Shown in pieces: positions 1-8,469 of a stretch of DNA of 64,000 bases. The position numbers and the translations under genes were made by a program. The notes below the pieces were generated by a model, which was not told the DNA's origin, ran no database searches, and saw only the letters and a program-made list of their open reading frames with translations. The stretch comes from DASSCW01 sp036556695 (GTDB lineage Bacteria > Chloroflexota > Limnocylindria > QHBO01). The DNA lies in NCBI GenBank assembly GCA_036556695.1, contig DATBIY010000013.1:35764-99763 (forward strand). Direction: 5' to 3'. Numbering within the stretch: the first letter of the stretch is position 1; each line of letters begins with the position of its first letter.

Positions 1-163
1 CGTCAGGGTCGTGGTCCAGCGTGGCCGTGCCGGCGTCCACGCTGCCGAGTCGCTGGATGGCGCCGGCATCGAAGAGCATCGCCTCTGCGAGGCTGGTCTT
101 GCCGGCGCCACCGTGGGAGATGAGGGCGACGTTCCGAATCCTGTCAGGGGTGGTCGGCTTCAT
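1..163 (-). CDS. fusA: Translation elongation factor G-like GTPase, N-terminus only
   Basis: The minus-strand frame starts at ATG 163 and runs off the left edge after about 54 residues. The visible N-terminus reads MKPTTPDRIRNVALISHGG followed by AGKTSLAEAML, the P-loop region of the EF-G family of ribosome-translocation GTPases. An AAGGAG ribosome-binding site lies about 6 nt before the ATG, which fixes the start. The SHGGAGKT form of the P-loop is typical of the EF-G-like/EF-G2 subgroup rather than of canonical EF-G (GHIDAGKT in most bacteria). It may therefore be a second, EF-G-like paralogue. The remainder is outside the window, so subfamily and integrity cannot be judged. Confidence 0.8.
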   Translation of the reverse strand, partial: MKPTTPDRIRNVALISHGGAGKTSLAEAMLFDAGAIQRLGSVDAGTATLDHDPD

Positions 164-343
164 CGGAGCTCCTTATCGCGCGCTGGAACGCAGCGAGACG
201 CCGAGGCCGATCCGCCTCGAGCGGTCACGGGCCAATTCAGGGAGCGCCATTATAGGGAGCCTCCGCCGGCCTTTCGACCACGCGAACCAGGCCTTGCCCG
301 AGGTCTGGCCAAGGGGCCGGTCGGCGATGCATCATCACCGCCC
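164..343. other. Intergenic region between the EF-G-like gene and the PAS gene
   Basis: This 180-base spacer separates two divergent genes. It should hold both promoters. I see the AAGGAG site of the EF-G-like gene at its left edge, but no convincing -10/-35 pair, hairpin or repeat. Confidence 0.4.
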
Positions 344-742
344 ATGGCCCAGCATCCGATCGAGCTGATCCTCACCCGCCAGCTGGCGAGCTACCTCGCC
401 ACGCCCATGTTCCTGGTGGGCCCGGAGGGGGAGCTGCTCTTCTACAACGAGCCGGCGGAGGCGCTGCTGGGCTTCAGCTTCGACGAGGCGCTCGAGATTC
501 CGCTTGACGAGTGGGCCACTGCCTACGAGCTGTACGACACCCAAACCGGCGAGCCGCTGGGGCAGGATCGCTTCCCGGTGGTAACGGCGCTGCGCGAGCG
601 GCGGCCGCACCACACCTCGCTGATCTACGGCCGCCCGGACGGCGGCCGGGTGCCCATCGTGGTGACCAGCACGCCGCTCATCGGCGGCGGCGGCGAGCTG
701 CTGGGGGCGCTCGCCCTCTTCTGGCAGGACGGGCCGGCGTGA
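344..742 (+). CDS. Small stand-alone PAS-domain protein
   Basis: The protein has 132 residues. It looks like a single PAS sensor fold: a segment around residues 15-45 (SYLATPMFLVGPEGELLFYN, then EPAEALLGFSFDEAL) matches the start of PAS domains, and a TPLIGGGGELLGALALFWQD tail matches the last PAS strands. No kinase, GGDEF or HTH output domain is attached, so it probably senses or binds a ligand for a partner. I chose ATG 344 because PAS homology begins directly after it, although the frame stays open further upstream. Its stop overlaps the GTG of the next gene (GTGA), so the two are likely co-translated and the MBL-fold enzyme downstream is a candidate partner. Confidence 0.7.
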   Translation: MAQHPIELILTRQLASYLATPMFLVGPEGELLFYNEPAEALLGFSFDEALEIPLDEWATAYELYDTQTGEPLGQDRFPVVTALRERRPHHTSLIYGRPDGGRVPIVVTSTPLIGGGGELLGALALFWQDGPA

Positions 743-1581
743 GGGTCGCGGTGTGGGGCACGCGCGGGTCCCTGGCCGCGCCCGGCACCGAGACGATTCG
801 GTATGGCGGCAACACCTCGTCGGTGCTGGTGGTCGGCTCGGAGGGCGAGCACGTCATCCTGGACGCCGGCACCGGCATCCGACCGCTGGGACTGGCGCTG
901 CCTGAAGACGTGACGCGCATCGACGTCCTGGTCACCCACCTGCACATGGACCACGTACAGGGCCTCGGCTTCTTCGGGCCGCTCTTCAATCCAGACGTGG
1001 AGATTCACATCTGGGGCCCACCCTCCACCACCATGTCGCTTCACAGCCGCCTGAGCCGATACCTGTCGCCGCCGCTCTTCCCGGTGAGACTGCGCGACAT
1101 GCCACGGCTGCCCGAGCTGCACGACGCGCGGCACTACTTCCGCATCGGCAGCCTGCGGGTGCGGGCGGACCGGATCTGCCATCCGGGCTCGACGATCGGC
1201 TACCGGGTCACGGATCCCAACGGCTCGTGCCTGGCCTATCTGCCCGACCACGAGCCGGCACTCGGACACCGGCACTTTCCGGGGTCGGGCGACTGGACGT
1301 CGGGCTTCGACCTGGTGCGGCACGCCGACCTGCTGATCCACGACGCGCAGTACACCGATGCGGAGTACCCCGACCACGTGGGGTGGGGCCACTCGTCGCT
1401 GAGCCATCTCGCGGCGCTGGCATCGCTGGCGGGCGTGCGCCAGCTCATGCCCTTCCACCACGACCCCAGTCACGGCGACGAACAGCTGGACGCCATGCTG
1501 GCCGAGGTGGGCGAGCGGGCGTCGACCGTGGAGGTCGTGGCGGGACGCGAGGGCGCGAGCTTCGAGGTGGCGCGAGGTTAG
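739..1581 (+). CDS. MBL-fold metallo-hydrolase (RNase Z/phosphodiesterase-like)
   Basis: This is a 280-residue metallo-beta-lactamase-fold enzyme. Visible elements are the N-terminal WGTRGSLAAPG and RYGGNTSSVLV stretch, the metal motif THLHMDH (H-x-H-x-D-H) near residue 71, and later H and D residues (ICHPGSTIGY, LLIHDAQY, GHSS). The family hydrolyses phosphodiester or related bonds with two metal ions; the WGTRGS start is common in small MBL proteins encoded beside signalling domains. It starts at a GTG that overlaps the PAS gene stop by four bases. Substrate is unknown. Its end overlaps by four bases the convergent gene on the other strand. Confidence 0.8.
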   Translation: MRVAVWGTRGSLAAPGTETIRYGGNTSSVLVVGSEGEHVILDAGTGIRPLGLALPEDVTRIDVLVTHLHMDHVQGLGFFGPLFNPDVEIHIWGPPSTTMSLHSRLSRYLSPPLFPVRLRDMPRLPELHDARHYFRIGSLRVRADRICHPGSTIGYRVTDPNGSCLAYLPDHEPALGHRHFPGSGDWTSGFDLVRHADLLIHDAQYTDAEYPDHVGWGHSSLSHLAALASLAGVRQLMPFHHDPSHGDEQLDAMLAEVGERASTVEVVAGREGASFEVARG

Positions 1582-2237
1582 GCCTGGCGGCGACGCAGCT
1601 CCGTACCCAGCCAGATGTAGAACGCCGGGCTCAGAACCAGGCCCGTCAGGCCGGCCGCCGCGGCGACCACCGGATTGGTGGGCGTCAGGATGATGAGCCG
1701 TCCCAGGTAGACGACCAGCAGCATCAGCCCGACCACCATGCCCAGCGTCGCAAGGTTACGCGGCAGGATCCCGTTGCCACGCGCCAGCCCGGAGAGCACC
1801 ATCAGTCCCAGGCCGCTGGCGCCGAAGGTCATCAGGCCGCGGGGGTCGACGGGGTTGGGGAGGCCGGCATCGCCCAACACGTCCGCTGTCGGCGGGTGCA
1901 GCAGGTTGGCGAGGTCGTAGCCACCGTGTGCCATGGCGCCGGCAGCGCCGATGACCACCAGCACCAGGCCGACCATCCCCACCACCCGGGCATCACCGGC
2001 AAGGCGCTGGTAGACGGCGATCAGCACGGCGATGCTGAACAAAGCCCCGAAGATGAGCGCAATCGACGCCACGGCGAGCCCGAAGCCCGGCGCCCAGCCG
2101 AGAACCACGCCGCCAAGGAAGGCGATCGAATACACGATCCCCAGCAGGCCGGCAACGATGGCGGTGCTGCCAGCGTCGCGCTCGTAGGTGCGTGGGGGCG
2201 TCGCGGACGGCTCGGACGTCTGCATCGGCGGGAGCAT
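1578..2237 (-). CDS. Multi-pass membrane protein of unknown function
   Basis: The product has 219 residues with about six hydrophobic segments, for example IVAGLLGIVYSIAFLGGVVL, LAVASIALIFGALFSIAVL and VVGMVGLVLVVIGAAGAMA, after a short polar N-terminus. I recognise no family motif. A second ATG at 2225 is an alternative start. The gene is convergent with the MBL-fold gene (four-base overlap) and divergent from yebC, so it is probably monocistronic. Confidence 0.6.
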   Translation of the reverse strand: MLPPMQTSEPSATPPRTYERDAGSTAIVAGLLGIVYSIAFLGGVVLGWAPGFGLAVASIALIFGALFSIAVLIAVYQRLAGDARVVGMVGLVLVVIGAAGAMAHGGYDLANLLHPPTADVLGDAGLPNPVDPRGLMTFGASGLGLMVLSGLARGNGILPRNLATLGMVVGLMLLVVYLGRLIILTPTNPVVAAAAGLTGLVLSPAFYIWLGTELRRRQA

Positions 2238-2298
2238 GCCACGGACGGCATCGGCTCCACAAGACTCTTTGTTGAACCCCGGTCCATGGGCCGGCCGT

Positions 2299-2307
2299 TG
2301 CTACAAT
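2299..2307 (+). promoter_or_regulatory. Candidate extended -10 promoter of yebC
   Basis: TGCTACAAT fits an extended -10 element (TGn then TAnnnT). A start about 7 nt downstream would leave a 5' leader of roughly 23 nt carrying an AGGGGAG ribosome-binding site before ATG 2337. No -35 hexamer is evident at the usual distance. Confidence 0.5.
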
Positions 2308-2336
2308 CGGCGCCGCACAAATCCAGGGGAGTTCCT

Positions 2337-3095
<759 letters not shown>

Positions 3096-3290
3096 CTCGT
3101 GGGGTGCTGGCCATCGACGCGGTATCACTCACCAGTCATAGAAGCGACCGGATTCGCCCCAAATGCGCTGCTGGCAAGCCCCCGGGTCATAGGCACGACG
3201 CAATACCGGCGGGATCGGTCATTTCCATAACGGCGCAGTAATAGTCAGCCCAGACAGCGGGGATCGGAGATTCAGGCACAGGCCGGCCGG

Positions 3291-3296
3291 TACGAT
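3291..3296 (+). promoter_or_regulatory. Candidate leaderless -10 box of ruvC
   Basis: TACGAT ends 6 nt before the GTG start of ruvC, so transcription would begin at or next to the start codon. There is no Shine-Dalgarno sequence in the spacer. The region 3096-3290 otherwise shows nothing recognisable. Confidence 0.45.
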
Positions 3297-3302
3297 ACGT
3301 CG

Positions 3303-3806
3303 GTGATCGCGCTGGGCATCGATCCGGGCACCGCCACCTGCGGCTTCGGGCTGGTCGAGCTGGAGGGCGGCCGTCTGCGGATGGTTGACGCCGGCGTGAT
3401 CCGCACCTCGCCGGACGAGACCGATGCCTTCCGCCTGCGGCAGCTGCACGCCGCGCTGGCGGCGCTGGTGGCCGAGCATCGGCCCCAGCGGGTCGGGGTG
3501 GAGCGGCTCTTCTTCCAGCGGAACGTGCAGACCGCCATGGCCGTTGGCCAGGCACGCGGCGTGGCGCTGCTGGTTGCCGCCGCGGCGGAGCTGCCAGTCG
3601 ACGAGCCCACGCCCAACGAGGTGAAGCAGGTGGTCTGCGGCAACGGGGCCGCCGACAAGCAGCAGGTGGCCGCCATGGTCGCGCGGCTGTTGGCCGTCTC
3701 GCTGGAGGGCGTGCCGGACGACGCGACCGATGCGCTGGCCGTGGCCATCGGCTGTGCCTATGGTGCCGCGACGCAACAACGGGTCGCCGAGGCCTCCGCT
3801 CGATGA
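3303..3806 (+). CDS. ruvC: Holliday junction resolvase RuvC
   Basis: RuvC is the dimeric endonuclease that cuts four-way DNA junctions bound by RuvAB during recombination. The 167-residue protein has the family length and the four acidic catalytic residues: D in GIDPG (residue 7), E in VERLFF (about 64), and the two D of DDATDALAVA near residue 140. It starts at GTG 3303 with no ribosome-binding site, and a -10-like hexamer lies immediately upstream. The TGA stop overlaps the ATG of ruvA (ATGA), indicating translational coupling. Confidence 0.95.
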   Translation: MIALGIDPGTATCGFGLVELEGGRLRMVDAGVIRTSPDETDAFRLRQLHAALAALVAEHRPQRVGVERLFFQRNVQTAMAVGQARGVALLVAAAAELPVDEPTPNEVKQVVCGNGAADKQQVAAMVARLLAVSLEGVPDDATDALAVAIGCAYGAATQQRVAEASAR

Positions 3807-4378
3807 TCGGCACCCTGCGCGGTCCGGTAACGCATATCGGCACCGACTACGTCGTGGTCGAGCTGGGTGGCGTCGGCTACCGCGTGCAGGTGGCGCCCAA
3901 GATCATGGCCCGCATGCGCCCCGAGCGCGAGGCGCACTTCTTCATCCATCACCTGGTGCGCGAGGACCAGCAGGCGCTGTTCGGCTTCACCTCGCCGGAG
4001 GAACTGGCCTTCTTCGAGCTGCTGATGACGGTCAGCGGGGTCGGGCCGCGGCTGGCGCTGGCGATCGTTGGCGCGCACGCCGTCACACGGCTGCAGCTGG
4101 CGATCGTGACGGGCGACCTGGACCTGCTGACCAGCGTCAGCGGCGTGGGGCGCAAGACCGCCCAACGCATCGCACTGGAGCTCAAGGAGAAGATCCACTC
4201 CGCCGGCGTGGCGGTAGGCCCGGGCGACTCCAGCGACTCGGACGTGGTGGCCGCGCTCGAGTCGCTGGGGTACACGCAGACCGAGGCGCGCCGGGCAGCG
4301 GGCAGCGTGGCGGGAGCGGATGGTGGCCTCGACTCGCGGATCAAGGCCGCGCTCCAGGAGCTGGCCCGCTCGCGATAA
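3803..4378 (+). CDS. ruvA: Holliday junction branch migration subunit RuvA
   Basis: RuvA binds four-way junctions and loads the RuvB motor. The 191 residues show domain I starting MIGTLRGPVTHIGTDYVVVE, two helix-hairpin-helix segments (LMTVSGVGPRLALAI and LTSVSGVGRKTAQRIALELK), and the mobile C-terminal domain III (VVAALESLGYTQTEARRA) that contacts RuvB. It is translationally coupled to ruvC. The partner ruvB is not adjacent but lies about 17 kb downstream on the same strand. Confidence 0.95.
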   Translation: MIGTLRGPVTHIGTDYVVVELGGVGYRVQVAPKIMARMRPEREAHFFIHHLVREDQQALFGFTSPEELAFFELLMTVSGVGPRLALAIVGAHAVTRLQLAIVTGDLDLLTSVSGVGRKTAQRIALELKEKIHSAGVAVGPGDSSDSDVVAALESLGYTQTEARRAAGSVAGADGGLDSRIKAALQELARSR

Positions 4379-4390
4379 GCGGCTCACCGT

Positions 4391-4396
4391 CACAAT
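4391..4396 (+). promoter_or_regulatory. Candidate leaderless -10 box (CACAAT)
   Basis: CACAAT lies exactly 6 nt before the GTG of the CoA-binding protein gene, the same spacing as at several other genes here. The first base departs from the TAnnnT consensus, so this is one of the weaker cases. Confidence 0.3.
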
Positions 4397-4402
4397 GGCG
4401 CC

Positions 4403-4849
4403 GTGCTGGAGCAACGCGAGCGCTGGTCGGACGCCGAGGTGGCGCGTCGGATTCTGACTGAGTTCCACGTCTGGGCGGTGGTGGGCTGTTCGCCTGACCC
4501 GATGCGCGCCAGCCACGGCGTGTCGCGCACGCTGATGCGCCACGGCTACGAGATGATCCCGATCTACCCGCGCGACGTCGAGATCCACGGCATCCGGACC
4601 GTGCCGGACCTGGCGACCGCAGCTGCGCAGCGCCCTACCGACAGCCCGATCGAGGTGGTCGACATCTTCCGCGCCTCGCACCGCGCCGGCGCGCACGTCG
4701 ACGAGGCCATCGCCATCGGGGCAAAGGCAGTCTGGATGCAGCTCGCCGTCTGGGACGAGGCCGCCGCCCAGCGCGCGGCCGCCGCCGGGCTGCTGGTTGT
4801 CATGGACCGCTGCCCGGCCATCGACCTGCCGATGCTGCTGGCCGGTTAG
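4403..4849 (+). CDS. CoA-binding (YccU-like) Rossmann-fold protein
   Basis: The 148-residue protein is a stand-alone CoA-binding domain of the succinyl-CoA-synthetase-alpha type. Visible marks are VWAVVGCSPDPMRASHGVSR (nucleotide-binding loop), MIPIYPRDVEIHGIRTVPDL, and AIGAKAVWMQLAVWDEAAAQ. Proteins of this family bind CoA or acyl-CoA; their physiological role is not established. The GTG start is assigned from the start of homology. No ribosome-binding site is visible. Confidence 0.85.
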   Translation: MLEQRERWSDAEVARRILTEFHVWAVVGCSPDPMRASHGVSRTLMRHGYEMIPIYPRDVEIHGIRTVPDLATAAAQRPTDSPIEVVDIFRASHRAGAHVDEAIAIGAKAVWMQLAVWDEAAAQRAAAAGLLVVMDRCPAIDLPMLLAG

Positions 4850-4852
4850 CCC

Positions 4853-4887
4853 GGCCGCGCCAAGCAGGCCGCGCCAAGCAGGCCGCG
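4853..4887. repeat. 14-bp tandem repeat, 2.5 copies
   Basis: GGCCGCGCCAAGCA occurs at 4853-4866 and 4867-4880, then a partial third unit follows. It fills the gap between two convergent genes and is probably a simple slippage product. Confidence 0.8.
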
Positions 4888-5649
4888 TCAGCGCGGCAGC
4901 CGGAAGACGTAGATCCCGAAGCCCAGCTGGTCGCGGCCGCCGCCCAGGAAGCGATCCCTGCCCGCCCGCGCACGCTCCAGAAAGACCTCGCGCTGCGGGT
5001 CGGCGGGATGCTCATCCGCCCAGCGCTCGACGGTCGCCGCGTAGCGCCATTCGTAGCGGTCCCAGTCGCGCGTGGTCGCGGTCGCCGCCCACAGCGGGGT
5101 GAGCCCGAAGTGGATGGCCGCCTGCAGGTTCTGGGTGTGGGTGCCCATCTCGTCGCGGGCGACGCCCAGCAGGGCCATGTACTCGTCGGTCGGATCGGTG
5201 CGCCAGCAGGCGTCGGCCACCATCATCAGCCCGCCTGGCACGACCAGGCCGTACAGCTGGCGGACGAGGGTGGCGAAGCTGTCGTGCTCCCAGCCAGGAC
5301 CCAGCGCCATGACCAGGTCGAACGGCTCGTCGGCGCGAAACTCGAGCGCATCGCCCTCGAGCAACTCCAATGTCCCGTGCCGCAGCTCCATGGACGAGGC
5401 GCGGGCGAGCGCCACTGCGTAGGGTGAGATGTCCACCCCCACGCCGTGCGCGTCGTAGCGCTCCACCACGCGGCGCAGCGCCTCGGCCCTGCCGCACCCC
5501 AGGTCCAGCACGCGCGCGCCGGACGGCAGCCGCAGCTCGCCGATGGCCTCATTCAGCGTCGAGCCAGACAGCGGGTTCCAGATGACCATCTCCCCGTGGG
5601 CGATGGCCGAGAAGCGAAAGCGCTGCTCCTCCTCGAGTGAGAGCGGCAT
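4888..5649 (-). CDS. SAM-dependent methyltransferase
   Basis: The 253-residue protein has the class I methyltransferase core: motif I VLDLGCGRAEALRRV near residue 47, an acidic residue ending the next strand (GVGVDISPYAV), and LVMALGPGWEHDSF as motif IV region. Substrate is unknown. ATG 5649 is chosen because it overlaps the uricase stop (TGATG) and homology starts soon after (MPLSLEEEQRFRFSAIAHGE). The position last in the urate gene run may be fortuitous or may indicate a methylation linked to purine breakdown; the sequence does not decide. Confidence 0.8.
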   Translation of the reverse strand: MPLSLEEEQRFRFSAIAHGEMVIWNPLSGSTLNEAIGELRLPSGARVLDLGCGRAEALRRVVERYDAHGVGVDISPYAVALARASSMELRHGTLELLEGDALEFRADEPFDLVMALGPGWEHDSFATLVRQLYGLVVPGGLMMVADACWRTDPTDEYMALLGVARDEMGTHTQNLQAAIHFGLTPLWAATATTRDWDRYEWRYAATVERWADEHPADPQREVFLERARAGRDRFLGGGRDQLGFGIYVFRLPR

Positions 5650-6575
5650 CAGCGGCGCATCAGCAGGCCGATGCGGCCGAACGGCGGCCGCGGATCGGCG
5701 TAGGTCTTGATCCGCTCGTCCTCCGCGCTGGTCGCACCGCTGTCCCACAGCCGGTTCGTGGCCTCGAAGCTCACCTCACCGAGCTGCGGCCAGCGCTCCA
5801 GCATGCGGCCGCCGATCTCATGGACCAGGTGCTGGATCGAGAGGCTGACGAACTGGTGGAAGACGGACGCCGCCAGGTCGGCCACCTGGTCGCCGTCCAC
5901 GTAGCGCGCCGGATCGGCGCCCAGCGCATCGGCATCGTCGGTATAGCGCCAGCCGATGTCGGTCCAGATGTAGAGCGGCCGGTCGCGGCGCTCGGGGAGG
6001 GTGGTGTGCTCGTCGCGCGCGAAATCGGCGAAGGCGCTGCCGGTGATCTTGATGAGCTGGATCTCCTCCCGTCCGCTGGCGTGGCCGGTGATCAGCACGC
6101 CGCCCCCGCCATCGCGCTCCAGGTCCAGCCGCGCCGTCGAGCGGTCGTTGCGATCGCGCGCGAACAGCCGATCGGACGCGGCAAAGCCATCGCCGTCGTC
6201 GGCTGGCACCACGGCGGCGGGGAAGGGGAGCCATCGGCCGATCATGGTCAACCGCTCCATGTGCGGGTACGTCTCCAGAAAGCGGCTGCCGACGTGGTGC
6301 AGCCAGCCTTCAAGAGTCGCGGACTGGCAGTCCAGCGACGCGGCATGGATGAAGTTCTTCATCGTGTCGGTGGCCACCACCAGCCGGTTGTCCCCCCGGG
6401 TGTAGGCATCCAGGAAGACCTCGCCCCGCACCACCACCTCGATCTCGGCCGCCATCAGCGTGTTCTCGCGGCCCCCGAAGGGCGATTCGGGAATGGGCGT
6501 GATGCCGGTCAGTGGCGTGCCGTAGGTGCGGTAGACCTTGACGTCCGCCTTGCCGTAGTGGATCTCGTAGTCCAT
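5649..6575 (-). CDS. pucL: Urate oxidase (uricase)
   Basis: Uricase oxidises urate to 5-hydroxyisourate with O2 and needs no cofactor. The 308-residue product shows the N-terminal YGKADVKVYR, the active-site VVATDTMKN motif, and the C-terminal QHLVHEIGGRMLERWP. I prefer ATG 6575 over ATG 6596 because GGAGGG lies 4-5 nt before it. The gene follows the GNAT-OHCU decarboxylase gene by 33 bases and precedes a methyltransferase with a shared base. With HIU hydrolase and OHCU decarboxylase in the same run it completes the three-step conversion of urate to allantoin. Confidence 0.93.
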   Translation of the reverse strand: MDYEIHYGKADVKVYRTYGTPLTGITPIPESPFGGRENTLMAAEIEVVVRGEVFLDAYTRGDNRLVVATDTMKNFIHAASLDCQSATLEGWLHHVGSRFLETYPHMERLTMIGRWLPFPAAVVPADDGDGFAASDRLFARDRNDRSTARLDLERDGGGGVLITGHASGREEIQLIKITGSAFADFARDEHTTLPERRDRPLYIWTDIGWRYTDDADALGADPARYVDGDQVADLAASVFHQFVSLSIQHLVHEIGGRMLERWPQLGEVSFEATNRLWDSGATSAEDERIKTYADPRPPFGRIGLLMRR

Positions 6576-6608
6576 GGAACCCTCCGTGTCGCCCATTCTC
6601 AGAGCTCG

Positions 6609-7670
6609 TTACAGCTCGTTGCCCAGGCCACGCAGGCGGCGCAGCCGATCACCAGCGATGTAGATCGCGTCGTCCACCGCGCGCCGCAGCTCCGCCTCGC
6701 GATCGTTGCGCAGCGCGCGCTCCAGCAGCGGCACAATCTCCGTCTTGGGGCGGCCGGCCACGAAGATCACGTACCGAAAACCGAAACGCTGCTCGTACAG
6801 CTCGTTGAGCATGGCCAGCTCCTCGTAGGCAAGCTGCGTGCGGCGTACCTCCTCGGCAGCCGCATCCTCGGCCTCTTCGGCGTCGTATCCCTGCTCGACG
6901 AACGACATGACCGATACCGTCGCCGGATCCGCACCGATCGGCGGGTGCGCCTGCACCAGCTCTACCTTCGCCTCCTCGTCCAGGCCGTGTGCCGCCTCGA
7001 AGGCGGCGGACAGCATGGCCTCCTCCGTCTCGAAGGGGCGCAGCTCCGCCAGGTGCTGCAGGAATGCCTCGCCGCCCTCGAACAGCGGCGCCATCTCGTG
7101 CACGAATGTCTCGATCGGCAGGCGATCCAGGTCCTCCACCAGCGGGAAGCCGCGGGTCTGCAGTGGCTGCTGGAGATCGTCGCCAGCCAGCTCGAACTCG
7201 AGCAGGTCGCGGATGGGCAGTCCGTTGCCGGGGTTGCGCTCGGGGATCAGCGGCTTCAGCGCCCGATCGGCGGCCACCGCGTCATGGTGGATGCGTGCCA
7301 GCCGCAGGCCGCGCCGCAGGTAGAAATGGATGGCGTCCAGGTTGTCGTTGGTGGTCACCAGCCAGAGCCGATGGTGGCCACTGGCCGCGGCCACCTGCCG
7401 CACCGTTTCGAGCAGCGCGCTGCCAGCTCCGGCACCCCGCGGCTCGGCGAACAGCCCCACTACCTCCAGTCCCGAGCCGGGGGTCTCCTGCACCGCGGCC
7501 ACGCCCGCCGGTGTGCCGTCCAGCTCGGCCACCAGGCCGTCGAGCTGCAGCGGGTCCAGCTTTTCGCCCAGGCGGGCGAGCTCGTGCGTGCCGCCCTGTG
7601 CGCCGGCGATCATCTCGCGCTCCCACTGGCGGTCGTCGGGCCGCAGATCGCGGACGCGGACCTCAGGCAC
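6609..7670 (-). CDS. Fusion of a GNAT acetyltransferase domain and OHCU decarboxylase
   Basis: The 353-residue protein has two parts. Residues 4 to about 160 look like a GNAT acyltransferase: EVVGLFAEPRGAGAGSALLE matches the acetyl-CoA pyrophosphate loop, and LWLVTTNDNLDAIHFYLRRG matches the later strand and helix. Residues about 182-347 match 2-oxo-4-hydroxy-4-carboxy-5-ureidoimidazoline decarboxylase, with APLFEGGEAFLQHL, VQAHPPIG and FGFRYVIFVAGRPKTEI. That enzyme yields S-allantoin, the last step of urate oxidation. GTG 7670 is chosen, overlapping the DUF6265 gene by 8 bases; a longer N-terminus would run through that gene. What the GNAT half acylates is unknown. Confidence 0.82.
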   Translation of the reverse strand: MPEVRVRDLRPDDRQWEREMIAGAQGGTHELARLGEKLDPLQLDGLVAELDGTPAGVAAVQETPGSGLEVVGLFAEPRGAGAGSALLETVRQVAAASGHHRLWLVTTNDNLDAIHFYLRRGLRLARIHHDAVAADRALKPLIPERNPGNGLPIRDLLEFELAGDDLQQPLQTRGFPLVEDLDRLPIETFVHEMAPLFEGGEAFLQHLAELRPFETEEAMLSAAFEAAHGLDEEAKVELVQAHPPIGADPATVSVMSFVEQGYDAEEAEDAAAEEVRRTQLAYEELAMLNELYEQRFGFRYVIFVAGRPKTEIVPLLERALRNDREAELRRAVDDAIYIAGDRLRRLRGLGNEL

Positions 7671-8100
7671 GGGCGTAGCGGAACTCGTCACCGGTTTCGC
7701 GCGGCTGAGCGGCCGTCTCGAACCAGGCGTACAGCTCGCCGGACGGCTGGAGCTCATAGACCATCCAGCGCTCCTCGCCGCGCTTCAGGAAGGTGACGCG
7801 GCGTTCATCGACCGCCACGAGGTCGAGGGTCACCGCCTCGTCCTTCTCCTCCCAGCCCTTCAGCCCCGGCGCGAAGTGCTTGATGCGGAAGACAATGTGA
7901 TCGCCCTCGGGCTCCATCGAGCACAGCTCATAGAAGCGCGGCTGGCCGTCGCGATGCCAGCGGAACATGCCCAGCATCATTCCGGCGTAGGGCTCGCTCC
8001 ACCATTCCTCGATGCGGTCAGCGGCGTGCTCGCCGACCCAGCGGCCCGCCATCCAGGCCACCTGGTCCACGGTGGCGGCCAGCGGCTGCGTGGGGTGCAT
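7663..8100 (-). CDS. DUF6265-like lipocalin-type protein
   Basis: The 145-residue protein resembles the DUF6265 family: VAWMAGRWVGE, EEWWSEPYAGMMLGMFRW and HFAPGLKGWEEKDEAV are characteristic. The pattern suggests a calycin-like barrel able to bind a small ligand; no function is established. ATG 8100 is selected, with TTG 8109 as an alternative. It sits between HIU hydrolase and the GNAT-OHCU decarboxylase fusion with 11-base spacing upstream and 8-base overlap downstream, so it is co-transcribed with urate catabolism. Whether it takes part in it is open. Confidence 0.7.
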   Translation of the reverse strand: MHPTQPLAATVDQVAWMAGRWVGEHAADRIEEWWSEPYAGMMLGMFRWHRDGQPRFYELCSMEPEGDHIVFRIKHFAPGLKGWEEKDEAVTLDLVAVDERRVTFLKRGEERWMVYELQPSGELYAWFETAAQPRETGDEFRYARA

Positions 8101-8111
8101 CGGTGCCAACC

Positions 8112-8453
8112 CTAGCTGCCGCGGTACGTCGCCAGGCTGAACGGCGAGAGCAGCAGCGGCACGTGGTAGCCGCGCTCGGCGTCGTCGATGTGGAAGCCAA
8201 TGGCCACGTTCTCGAAGAACTCGGCGTCTTCCTGCAGGTAGGCACCCACGTCGAAGACCAGCTGGTAGCTGCCGACCTCCAGCGGTGAGGTGAGCAGCGA
8301 CCGGATGCGGCCGTCGTCGTCGGTCTCCATCTCGGCCAGCAGCTCGGGTTTGCCGTCGGGCTCGAGCCGGAAGAGCGCCACCGGCACGCCAATCGCCGGG
8401 TCGCCGGTTCCGAGGTCAAGGACGTGGGTGCTGATCGTCGGGGGTCCGACCAC
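8112..8453 (-). CDS. pucM: 5-hydroxyisourate hydrolase (transthyretin-like)
   Basis: The 113-residue protein has the length and landmarks of HIU hydrolase: ISTHVLDLGTGDPAIGVPV at the N-terminus and the C-terminal tetrapeptide YRGS that supplies active-site residues. It opens 5-hydroxyisourate to OHCU, the substrate of the decarboxylase encoded two genes downstream. The GTG start at 8453 has a GGAGG site 7 nt upstream. The gene heads the minus-strand urate run and is divergent, by only 16 bases, from the DUF3830 gene. Confidence 0.93.
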   Translation of the reverse strand: MVGPPTISTHVLDLGTGDPAIGVPVALFRLEPDGKPELLAEMETDDDGRIRSLLTSPLEVGSYQLVFDVGAYLQEDAEFFENVAIGFHIDDAERGYHVPLLLSPFSLATYRGS

Positions 8454-8454
8454 T

Positions 8455-8463
8455 TGCTATCCT
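8455..8463 (+). promoter_or_regulatory. Candidate extended -10 box of the DUF3830 gene
   Basis: TGCTATCCT ends 6 nt before ATG 8470. On the other strand the same bases form the GGAGGATA ribosome-binding region of HIU hydrolase, so the match could be coincidental. Its spacing equals that of other candidate leaderless genes here. Confidence 0.4.
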
Positions 8464-8469
8464 CCGCGC

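Noticed and set aside
2272..2277. TTGAAC as -35 hexamer of yebC
   Set aside because: The gap to TACAAT is 24 bases, too long for a normal promoter.
5637..7796. A 719-codon plus-strand frame opposite uricase and the OHCU decarboxylase fusion
   Set aside because: No domain is recognisable and it covers two well-supported minus-strand genes.
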